DNA of 5,154 bases from RFTU01 sp049423145 (GCA_049423145.1 JBMSQF010000098.1:1-5154), one strand, 5' to 3'. Counted from the first letter of the stretch, positions 1-5,146 are shown. Notes: generated by a model from the sequence alone, not told the origin. A program made the numbers and translations.

Positions 1-82
1 CCCACGCCCACGCCAGTTGCGGCGACACATCGCCCGCGTAGCCCTCGGCGGGCTCGGGCTGGGTCAAGGCACGTTGATTCAT
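1..82 (-). CDS. Rhodanese-like domain protein, N-terminal fragment (runs off left edge)
   Basis: Only the first 27 codons are present, reading MNQRALTQPEPAEGYAGDVS and then PQLAWAW. The GYAGDVSPxLAWxW stretch resembles the start of small single-domain rhodanese-like proteins of Burkholderiales, where it precedes the first strand of the sulfurtransferase fold. The catalytic cysteine loop lies outside the window, so activity cannot be judged. The start ATG at 82-80 is preceded by a purine-rich GGTGGAGAGGG in the 17-nt gap after the upstream FAH-family gene. The short gap and shared strand suggest co-transcription and perhaps translational coupling. The family call rests on a short N-terminus and recall, and is therefore moderate; that a real gene starts here is more secure than its function. 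Confidence 0.6.
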   Translation of the reverse strand, partial: MNQRALTQPEPAEGYAGDVSPQLAWAW

Positions 83-99
83 CGCCCTCTCCACCCTCG

Positions 100-900
100 T
101 CAAACAATACGAACGCTCAGATTGGGCAAGCCATCGATGTGCATCTCGATCACATCGCCGCGCACCACCGGGCCCACGTTCTCAGGGGTACCGGAGTAAA
201 TGATGTCGCCCGGGAACAGTTCGAACGCCTCGGACAGCTTGCTGATTTGCTCGGCCACCGACCAGATCATCTGTTTGAGATCCGCCTGCTGCTTGGTTTG
301 ACCATTGACCTTCAGCCAGATGGCTCCTTGGGTGAAATGCCCGGTCTGCGCTACCTTGTGCACGGCACCGATGGGCGCGCTGCGGTCAAAGCTCTTGCCG
401 ATCTCCCAGGGTTTTTTCTGGTCGCCCATGAATCGCTGCAGATCGCGCCGGGTCATGTCCAGGCCCAGGGTGTACCCCCACACCAGGTCCAGGGCTTTGT
501 CCACCGGAATGTTGCGGCCGCCACGCCCCAGCAAGGCCACCAACTCGGCCTCGTAGTGGTAGTTTTTGGTCAGCGGCGGGTAGGGATGATCGGCCACCGT
601 GCCGGTGGGCACCCACTGAATAGCGTCGGTCGGTTTCTGAAAGAAAAACGGTGGCTCGCGTGTCGGGTCCGAGCCCATCTCTCGGGCATGCGCGGCGTAG
701 TTGCGACCAATGCAATAAATGCGGCGAACGGGGAACACCTCGTCACTGCCCACCACGGGCAGGACCACCTGCGGCACGCTGAAGGGCATGCGCGCTGTCG
801 CCTGGGAAACACCGCCCGCGGTGGCGCAACCGGTCAGTCCTGTGGCCAGCGCTGTGCTGCCCGCCACAGCGGTGTGTTGAAAGAAATCTCGTCGCTGCAT
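100..900 (-). CDS. Tat-exported FAH-superfamily hydrolase (fumarylpyruvate hydrolase / acylpyruvase-like lipoprotein)
   Basis: A complete 266-residue protein. Enzymes of this subgroup (fumarylpyruvate hydrolase of the gentisate pathway, FAHD1-type acylpyruvases) cleave acylpyruvates to pyruvate plus a carboxylate; FAHD1 also decarboxylates oxaloacetate. The family's active-site residues all seem present: the lid motif GRNYAAHAREMG with H71 and E74, the metal ligands E117 and E119 in YHYEAEL, D148 in GLDMTRRDLQ, K169 in PWEIGKSFD, and the C-terminal GDIIYSGTPENVGPV at 231-245. The oddity is the N-terminus: MQRRDFF (R3-R4), a hydrophobic stretch, then LTGC with Cys25. That is a twin-arginine signal with a lipobox, giving roughly 40 extra residues over cytosolic relatives. 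The ATG at 900 is chosen because AGGAGG lies 6 nt upstream; an in-frame TTG at 942 lacks such a site and would bury the signal. It is divergent from the TRAP operon and followed by the rhodanese gene. The family is near certain; the exact substrate is unknown. Confidence 0.9.
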   Translation of the reverse strand: MQRRDFFQHTAVAGSTALATGLTGCATAGGVSQATARMPFSVPQVVLPVVGSDEVFPVRRIYCIGRNYAAHAREMGSDPTREPPFFFQKPTDAIQWVPTGTVADHPYPPLTKNYHYEAELVALLGRGGRNIPVDKALDLVWGYTLGLDMTRRDLQRFMGDQKKPWEIGKSFDRSAPIGAVHKVAQTGHFTQGAIWLKVNGQTKQQADLKQMIWSVAEQISKLSEAFELFPGDIIYSGTPENVGPVVRGDVIEMHIDGLPNLSVRIV

Positions 901-954
901 CGCGCTCCTCCTGCGGGTCGAGGCCAAGTTAGCCCTGATCAAGGGGTCACTGCC

Positions 955-975
955 TTCGTAGTTCGTGGTTCGTGG
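955..975. repeat. Three tandem heptamers TTCGTRG
   Basis: TTCGTAG (955-961), TTCGTGG (962-968) and TTCGTGG (969-975) follow one another without gaps, with one substitution between the first copy and the others. The array lies 55-75 bp upstream of the FAH-family start codon, so it could sit in or near that gene's promoter. It could equally be a slippage-generated simple repeat. No regulator can be assigned from the sequence. Confidence 0.55.
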
Positions 976-1085
976 TAGTCCAGATTGTGCCGCTCTTTAC
1001 CGACTCACTTGGACACCTGTGGGATAAGCTGCATATAGGTAGAAACCCTCTGTTCCAGATTCACAAATCGCTAAGAATCCACGGG

Positions 1086-1115
1086 TTGTCGACCAACTGT
1101 CTTAGACACTATCGT
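1086..1115 (+). promoter_or_regulatory. Candidate sigma70-type promoter for dctP
   Basis: TTGTCG at 1086-1091 (4/6 to TTGACA) and TATCGT at 1110-1115 (4/6 to TATAAT) are separated by 18 bp. Transcription would start near 1122 and give a short leader of about 20 nt containing the dctP ribosome binding site. Both boxes are imperfect, as expected for a promoter needing an activator, and this is the best-spaced pair I find in the intergenic region. A weaker alternative is TTGGAC at 1009-1014 with TATAGG near 1034. Confidence 0.3.
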
Positions 1116-1124
1116 CTTAAACAC
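1099..1124. promoter_or_regulatory. Direct repeat GTCTTARACAC x2, candidate operator of dctPQM
   Basis: GTCTTAGACAC at 1099-1109 and GTCTTAAACAC at 1114-1124 match at 10 of 11 positions with a 15-bp period. The first copy also sits in an 11-bp odd palindrome, TGTCT-T-AGACA, at 1098-1108. The pair covers the spacer, -10 and predicted start of the candidate promoter, ending 16 bp before the dctP ATG. This placement suits a repressor or a spacer-acting activator. The regulator is not identifiable; none is encoded in the window. Confidence 0.45.
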
Positions 1125-1140
1125 ATCACCAGGAGAATCC

Positions 1141-2250
1141 ATGTCCGAGTCCAAATCCCCCCGCCGCCGCAACCTACTCAAAGGCGCGGCCGTTGCTGCC
1201 GGCGCCATGAGCGCCCCGATGGTGTCGCGTGCCGACACCGTTTCGTTCCGCTTTCAAAGCACCTGGCCGGCCAAGGACATCTTCCACGAGTACGCCAACG
1301 ACTTCGCCAAGAAAGTCAATGACATGGCCGGTGGCCGTCTCAAAATCGAGGTGTTGCCGGCCGGCGCCGTGGTGCCTCCATTCCAACTGCTTGATGCAGT
1401 GAACAAAGGCACCCTGGACGGTGGTCACGGCGTGTTGGCCTACCACTACGGCAAGAACACCGCCCTGGCCCTGTGGGGCTCTGGCCCGGCCTTCGGCATG
1501 GACCCCAACATGGTGCTGTCGTGGCACAACTATGGTGGCGGCAAGGCCATCCTGGAAGAGATTTACAAATCCCTCAACATCGACGTGGTGTCCCATGTTT
1601 ATGGCCCGATGCCCACGCAGCCGCTGGGCTGGTTCAAAAAGCCCATCGCCAAGGTGGGGGACCTCAAAGGCCTGAAGTACCGCACGGTTGGCCTCGCTGT
1701 GGACATCTTCAATGAGCTGGGCGTGTCGGTCAACCCGCTGCCGGGTGGCGAGATCGTGCCCGCACTCGATCGCGGTCTCATCGACGCGGCCGAATTCAAC
1801 AATGCCTCTTCCGACCGCGTGCTGGGTTTCCCCGATGTGGTCAAGAACTGCATGCTGCAAAGCTTCCACCAGAGTGGTGAGCAGTTCGAGATTCTGTTCA
1901 ACAAGACCAAGTACAACGCCCTGCCCACTGAACTCAAGTCGATCGTTGAGTATTCGGTGCAGGCCAGCTCCGCAGAGATGAGCTGGAAAGCCATCGACCG
2001 CAACTCCAAGGACTACGAGGAGATGAAGAAGCAGGGCATCAAGTTCTACAAGACGCCCGACGCCATTCTGCGCGCGCAACTCGAGGCCTGGGACAAAGTC
2101 TCGGAGAAGAAGGCCGCCGAAAACCCCTTCTTCAAACGCGTCATGGATTCACAGCGCGCGTACGCCCAGCGTGCCGGTCAGTGGCAAAGCGATTACATGG
2201 TCAACTTCAAAATGGCCTATGATTTCTACTTCGCCAAGAAAAAGGCCTAA
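1141..2250 (+). CDS. dctP: TRAP transporter substrate-binding protein DctP (TakP/FcbT1-like, Tat-exported)
   Basis: A complete 369-residue periplasmic solute receptor that delivers a carboxylate ligand to the DctQM membrane complex for sodium-coupled uptake. Residues 8-14, RRRNLLK, form a twin-arginine motif, followed by an Ala-rich hydrophobic stretch; cleavage is likely after S29-R30-A31, giving a mature start DTVSF. The fold's landmarks are present: the N-terminal strand SFRFQSTWPAKD, the domain-2 element GLKYRTVG with R181 (the family's carboxylate-binding arginine position), and the PLPGGEIVPALDRGLIDAAEF segment. Compared with TakP, a 2-oxoacid binder, Gln160 and Glu218 are conserved while the TakP tryptophan after the glutamate is Phe219. 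This places it with the 'mannitol/chloroaromatic' receptors; the ligand is uncertain, and 2-oxoacids or aromatic acids are plausible. AGGAG at 1131-1135 sits 5 nt before the ATG. It is first in the operon, and a terminator follows the stop codon. Confidence 0.93.
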   Translation: MSESKSPRRRNLLKGAAVAAGAMSAPMVSRADTVSFRFQSTWPAKDIFHEYANDFAKKVNDMAGGRLKIEVLPAGAVVPPFQLLDAVNKGTLDGGHGVLAYHYGKNTALALWGSGPAFGMDPNMVLSWHNYGGGKAILEEIYKSLNIDVVSHVYGPMPTQPLGWFKKPIAKVGDLKGLKYRTVGLAVDIFNELGVSVNPLPGGEIVPALDRGLIDAAEFNNASSDRVLGFPDVVKNCMLQSFHQSGEQFEILFNKTKYNALPTELKSIVEYSVQASSAEMSWKAIDRNSKDYEEMKKQGIKFYKTPDAILRAQLEAWDKVSEKKAAENPFFKRVMDSQRAYAQRAGQWQSDYMVNFKMAYDFYFAKKKA

Positions 2251-2254
2251 GCTT

Positions 2255-2269
2255 TTCTCATCCTGAGAA
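2255..2269 (+). other. Small hairpin directly after dctP stop codon
   Basis: TTCTCA (2255-2260), loop TCC, TGAGAA (2264-2269) form a perfect 6-bp stem starting 4 nt after the stop codon. It lies just before the intrinsic terminator hairpin. Stem-loops here often protect the 3' end of a binding-protein mRNA from exonucleases; that role is inferred. Confidence 0.5.
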
Positions 2270-2272
2270 TCA

Positions 2273-2307
2273 ACCCATCCAGGCTTGCCTGGGTGGGTGT
2301 TTTTTTT
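2273..2307 (+). terminator. Intrinsic terminator between dctP and dctQ
   Basis: ACCCATCCAGG (2273-2283) pairs with CCTGGGTGGGT (2288-2298) over 11 bp, with a single T-G wobble and a CTTG loop. One G and then eight consecutive T (2300-2307) follow. This is a textbook rho-independent terminator reading rightward. It has no A-tract on the left side, so it should not act on leftward transcription. Because it lies inside a dctPQM operon, it probably stops most transcripts after dctP and lets a minority read through into dctQM. Confidence 0.88.
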
Positions 2308-2321
2308 GATCCCGATCGAAC

Positions 2322-2981
2322 ATGAATACCCAATCCCTGCTCCATGCGGCTGACCGCCTCAGCATGGCGGTGGGCAAGGCTTTTGCCTGGCTCATCGTGG
2401 TGCTGATGCTGCTGGTCGTGGCTGAAGTTTTCAAACGTTACGCGCTCAACGCCCCCACTGCCTGGATCTTTGATGCCAGCAACATGATTTACGGCACCTT
2501 GTTCATGATGGGGGGCGCTTACACGCTGTGTCAGGACGGCCATGTGCGCGGGGATTTTTTCTATGGCAGCGCCAAGCCGCGCACCCAGGCCACGCTGGAC
2601 CTGGTGCTGTATGTGCTGTTTTTCATCCCTGGGGTGATCGCCCTGACCTGGGCCGGCTGGACCTATGCCGCCGATTCATTCGCCATCCGCGAACAGACCT
2701 TCAATGCCGATCCGCTGCCCCTGTACCCCTTCAAGGCGGTGATCCCGTTGGCGGGTCTGATCGTGCTGCTCCAGGGCTTGGCCGAAATCCTGCGCTGCGT
2801 GGTGTGCATCCGCACGGGTGAATGGACCCCACGCCTCAAGGACGCGGACGAGATCGACGTGGTCGAACAGCAACTTGCGAGCAGTACCTACGTGGATGAG
2901 GAGGCGCGCCAGCAGGCCATCGCCAATGCCAAGTCGATCGAAGAATCAGCCCACCAGCGCGCCAAAGGGGGTCACGCATGA
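2322..2981 (+). CDS. dctQ: TRAP transporter small permease DctQ
   Basis: A 219-residue integral membrane protein, the small subunit that pairs with DctM. Four hydrophobic segments are visible at about residues 20-38, 51-70, 92-113 and 137-160. The family-typical EVFKRYALNAPTAW follows the first helix, and YPFKAVIPLAGLIVLLQGLAE makes up the last. Residues 165-219 form a hydrophilic, charged, probably helical C-terminal tail that should be cytoplasmic by the positive-inside rule (RCVVCIRTGEW at its base). The ATG at 2322 is forced to be close to correct because an in-frame TGA lies at 2307-2309. However, the 14 nt between the terminator T-tract and the ATG contain no recognisable Shine-Dalgarno, unlike the other genes here. 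The stop overlaps the dctM start as ATGA, so the two subunits are translationally coupled. Confidence 0.92.
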   Translation: MNTQSLLHAADRLSMAVGKAFAWLIVVLMLLVVAEVFKRYALNAPTAWIFDASNMIYGTLFMMGGAYTLCQDGHVRGDFFYGSAKPRTQATLDLVLYVLFFIPGVIALTWAGWTYAADSFAIREQTFNADPLPLYPFKAVIPLAGLIVLLQGLAEILRCVVCIRTGEWTPRLKDADEIDVVEQQLASSTYVDEEARQQAIANAKSIEESAHQRAKGGHA

Positions 2982-4993
2982 GCGATCCCGCACTCGGCCT
3001 GCTGATGCTGGGCCTCATCGTGGTGGTCATCATGATGGGCTTTCCCACCGCCTTCACCCTCATGGGGCTGGGCATGGTGTTTGGCTTCTCCACCTTCTAC
3101 GACCCGTCGCAACCCTGGTTCGACAACAAGATTTTCAACCTGATGGTGCAGCGCACCTTCGGGGCCATGACCAACGACACCCTGTTGTCCATCCCGCTCT
3201 TTGTGCTGATGGGCTATGTGATGGAACGCGGTGCCCTGGTGGACAAGATGTTCCACAGCGTGCAGTTGGCCTTCCGCCGGCTGCCCGGCTCGCTGGCCGT
3301 CACCACGCTGGTGATTTGCACTTTCTGGGGCATTGCCAGTGGCCTGGTCGGCGCGGTGGTGGTGCTCATGGGCGTGATTGCCATGCGCCCCATGCTGAAC
3401 GCGGGCTATGACACGCGCTTGGCTGCCGGCGTGATCACGGCCGGGGGTACCCTGGGTATTCTGATTCCGCCCTCGGTGATGATCATCGTCTACGCGGCCG
3501 TGGCCGGTCAATCGGTGGTCAAGCTGTACGCAGCGGCCATGTTCCCAGGCTTCTTCCTCGCCTTGCTGTACCTGATCTATGTGATCGGCTGGGTGCTGAT
3601 CGACCCCAAGGTCGCGCCCAAACTGCCCCTGGAGCAATTGCGCGCCCCGGTCTCGCCCTGGGTGCAACATGTGGCCGATCGGTATTCGCCACGCATGCTG
3701 CCGGCCCTGCTCGCGGCAGTGCTGTCACCCGCGCGAGCGCTCAGCACGGGCGGAGCGCAGTTGGGCTTGAGCTGGGTCAAGCTCGTCAAGGGCTTGCTCA
3801 TGAGCCTGGTGCCGTTGATCATGGCGGCGGTCACGCTGGGCGCGGCCTGGTGGTACGTGGTGATTTATTCACAAGCCGAGAACCGCGCGGCGGAGGCCGC
3901 CTCGAGCGTGAGCGCCGCCGCATCGTCCACGGCACCGGCGACCGCCACCGAGCGCAGCGGCGTGCAAGAGCCGCCCGGCGCCAGCGCAGGCGTGCAAGAA
4001 CCCCCCGGTTCTGCTGGGGTGCAAGAGCCCCCAGGCGCCTCGGGGGGTGTCCAGGAGCCCCCGGGTTCGGACGGCGGGGTGCAAGAGCCACCGGGCGCCG
4101 AGCGCACGGGCGGCGTGCAGGAACCCCCGGGGTCTGACGGGGTGCAAGCCCCTCCGGGCTCCGGCGAAGATGCGCCGCTGCAAGCCCTGGGGGACGGCGA
4201 CACCTCCAACGCACCGCGCACCGAACCTGTGCCCGAGAGCTTCTACACTGGCTTTGCCATCACCTGCGTGTTCGTCTTAGGCTTGCTCCTGTGGTACTAC
4301 CGCGGCTTTGATGCCGAGCAGTACGAAATTCTGGACATGCTGGTGCGATCGGTCATGCCCCTGGGTGTGTTGACCGTGGTGGTGCTGGGGGTGATCCTGC
4401 TGGGCATCACCACAGCCACCGAGTCGGCCGCCGTGGGCGCAACTGGCGCCTTCGTCATGGCGTGGGCTTCGGGCGGGCTGAATTTTGAACGCATCAAGGA
4501 AGCGGTCTACCTCACCGCCAAGACCACCTCCATGGTGTGCTGGCTGTTCGTGGGCTCGGCCCTGTTCTCCGCCGTGTTTGCCATCCTGGGTGGCCAGCGT
4601 CTGGTGGAAGAGTGGGTGATGGCGCTCAACCTGAGTCCGATCCAGTTCATGCTGCTGTCGCAGGCCATCATTTTCATCCTGGGCTGGCCGCTGGAGTGGA
4701 CCGAGATCATCGTGATCTTCGTGCCGATCTTCCTGCCGCTGCTGGCCCATTTCCAGATCGACCCCATGCTGTGGGGCGTGCTGGTGTTCGTCAACCTGCA
4801 AGCCGCCTTCCTCTCGCCACCGGTGGCCATGTCGGCCTTCTACCTCAAGGGCGTGTCGCCGCCGCATGTGACCATCAACCAGATCTTCGCCGGCATGATG
4901 CCCTACATGCTGATCGTGATCGTGTGCATGGTGCTGATGTACATCTGGCCTCAGCTCACCTTGTGGTTGCCGAACTACCTCTACGGGAAGTAA
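2978..4993 (+). CDS. dctM: TRAP transporter large permease DctM (FcbT3-like) with long central insertion
   Basis: The ion-coupled transport subunit, 671 residues against about 430 for a usual DctM. The N-terminal half (1-208) contains GFPTAFTLMG, PLFVLMGYVMERG and the signature GGTLGILIPPSVMIIVYAAVAG (156-177). The C-terminal half (about 445-671) holds GITTATESAAVGATGAF (476-492) and FLSPPVAMSAFYLKGV (611-626). The stretch separating the halves, about 190-475, is some 200 residues longer than I expect. It includes extra hydrophobic segments at about 273-297 and 423-441. Between them lies a polar loop that starts Ala/Ser/Thr-rich (304-327) and continues with seven GVQEPPG repeats (328-396). 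By the positive-inside rule the Lys/Arg-bearing 210-272 part is cytoplasmic, so the loop would be periplasmic. AAAGGGGG at 2964-2971 serves as ribosome binding site inside dctQ, 6 nt before the ATG. Part of the insertion may be shared by FcbT3-type relatives; the repeats look unusual. Confidence 0.92.
   Translation: MSDPALGLLMLGLIVVVIMMGFPTAFTLMGLGMVFGFSTFYDPSQPWFDNKIFNLMVQRTFGAMTNDTLLSIPLFVLMGYVMERGALVDKMFHSVQLAFRRLPGSLAVTTLVICTFWGIASGLVGAVVVLMGVIAMRPMLNAGYDTRLAAGVITAGGTLGILIPPSVMIIVYAAVAGQSVVKLYAAAMFPGFFLALLYLIYVIGWVLIDPKVAPKLPLEQLRAPVSPWVQHVADRYSPRMLPALLAAVLSPARALSTGGAQLGLSWVKLVKGLLMSLVPLIMAAVTLGAAWWYVVIYSQAENRAAEAASSVSAAASSTAPATATERSGVQEPPGASAGVQEPPGSAGVQEPPGASGGVQEPPGSDGGVQEPPGAERTGGVQEPPGSDGVQAPPGSGEDAPLQALGDGDTSNAPRTEPVPESFYTGFAITCVFVLGLLLWYYRGFDAEQYEILDMLVRSVMPLGVLTVVVLGVILLGITTATESAAVGATGAFVMAWASGGLNFERIKEAVYLTAKTTSMVCWLFVGSALFSAVFAILGGQRLVEEWVMALNLSPIQFMLLSQAIIFILGWPLEWTEIIVIFVPIFLPLLAHFQIDPMLWGVLVFVNLQAAFLSPPVAMSAFYLKGVSPPHVTINQIFAGMMPYMLIVIVCMVLMYIWPQLTLWLPNYLYGK
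3959..4165 (+). repeat. Seven in-frame GVQEPPG repeats within dctM
   Basis: Units begin at 3959, 3989, 4016, 4046, 4076, 4112 and 4139 and are 30, 27, 30, 30, 36, 27 and 27 nt long, all multiples of three. Each encodes Gly-Val-Gln-Glu-Pro-Pro-Gly followed by a 2-5 residue linker (ASA, SA, ASG, SDG, AERTG, SD, SG). Six heptapeptides are identical and the seventh has Glu changed to Ala. Codons differ between copies: Gly GGC/GGG/GGT, Val GTG/GTC, Gln CAA/CAG, Glu GAG/GAA, and Pro with all four codons. The protein motif is therefore better conserved than the DNA, which points to selection on the peptide or to old duplications. Confidence 0.93.
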
Positions 4994-5039
4994 GCTGATG
5001 GGGCACCCCTGCGGGGGCGCCAGGGGTCTGGCCGTCAGC
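4994..5039 (+). terminator. Nested hairpins after dctM, possible factor-dependent transcript end
   Basis: An outer stem GCTGATGG (4994-5001) with CCGTCAGC (5032-5039), one T-G wobble, encloses ACCCCTG (5005-5011) pairing with CAGGGGT (5021-5027). An alternative inner pairing uses GGCACCCC (5002-5009) with GGGGCGCC (5014-5021), one mismatch. The structure begins directly after the stop codon. No T-tract follows, so it is not a classical intrinsic terminator; it may protect the mRNA end or act with Rho. Confidence 0.4.
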
Positions 5040-5071
5040 CGCATGCCAGCCAGACTGTCGTATCATTCGCC

Positions 5072-5095
5072 ATTGACGTTTACGTAAACGTCAAT
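5072..5095. promoter_or_regulatory. Perfect 24-bp palindrome, candidate LiuR-type (MerR family) operator
   Basis: The half-site ATTGACGTTTAC is followed immediately by its exact reverse complement, centred between 5083 and 5084, with no loop. A contiguous palindrome this long signals a dimeric regulator rather than an RNA hairpin. The core ACGTTTACGTAAACGT resembles, from memory, the operator of LiuR, a MerR-family regulator of branched-chain amino acid degradation in proteobacteria. The half-site contains TTGACG, a -35-like hexamer, on both strands, as MerR-type sites often overlap promoters, but I find no strong -10 at the right distance (GAACAT at 5098-5103 after 19 bp is weak). TATCAT at 5061-5066 is an alternative -10 without a clear -35. 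It probably controls the gene starting beyond the right edge. Confidence 0.65.
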
Positions 5096-5146
5096 TGGAA
5101 CATCCCAGGGCCACGCATCAGGCTTGGTCAGGGGAGCGCCGTTCGC

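Larger units (their letters stand above)
901..1140. promoter_or_regulatory. Divergent intergenic region between FAH-family gene and dctP
   Basis: This 240-bp gap must hold the promoters for the leftward FAH/rhodanese unit and the rightward TRAP operon. It is visibly more AT-rich from about 1020 to 1130 than the flanking genes. I see no convincing small gene in it. The identifiable elements are the AGGAGG ribosome binding site of the FAH gene (907-912, read on the minus strand), a heptamer repeat at 955-975, a candidate rightward promoter at 1086-1115, a direct repeat at 1099-1124, and the AGGAG of dctP at 1131-1135. I could not find a good -35/-10 pair for the leftward unit; TATATG/TTATCC-like sequences near 1020-1037 on the minus strand lack a well-spaced -35. 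Confidence 0.6.

Noticed and set aside
901..942. Upstream TTG start (942) giving a 280-residue FAH protein
   Set aside because: The ATG at 900 has AGGAGG at ideal spacing, and the twin-arginine signal starts right there; the longer form would add 14 Arg-rich residues before the signal.
139..978. Long plus-strand open frame opposite the FAH-family gene
   Set aside because: It is the antisense shadow of a gene with clear family motifs. The translation is His/Arg/Gly-rich low-information sequence, has no ribosome binding site, and matches no family I know.
1030..1080. Sigma54-type promoter (TGGAAC on the minus strand) for the FAH gene
   Set aside because: The GG and GC dinucleotides required 10 bp apart are not present; TGGAAC is followed by GGGTTTCT with the wrong spacing.
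1174..2079. 301-codon minus-strand open frame opposite dctP
   Set aside because: Antisense shadow from GC-rich codon bias; dctP has intact domain structure, signal peptide and ribosome binding site on the plus strand.
3959..4165. CRISPR-like array
   Set aside because: Units of 27-36 nt have no separate unique spacers of constant length, the copies are degenerate at third codon positions, and the array is in frame inside a membrane protein gene.
3831..4221. Overlapping minus-strand frames across the repeats, one reading PGGSCTP repeats
   Set aside because: Repeat units that are multiples of three keep every frame open. Codon variation between copies is silent in the plus-strand GVQEPPG frame, which supports dctM as the real coding frame.
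2978..4993. Fusion of two proteins or a frameshift to explain the length of DctM
   Set aside because: The frame is continuous, both halves carry the DctM signatures in the right order, and the extra length is a central insertion rather than an appended domain.
4277..5044. 255-codon minus-strand open frame opposite the end of dctM
   Set aside because: A His/Gln/Arg-rich shadow of the membrane protein gene, starting inside the hairpin region with no supporting ribosome binding site.
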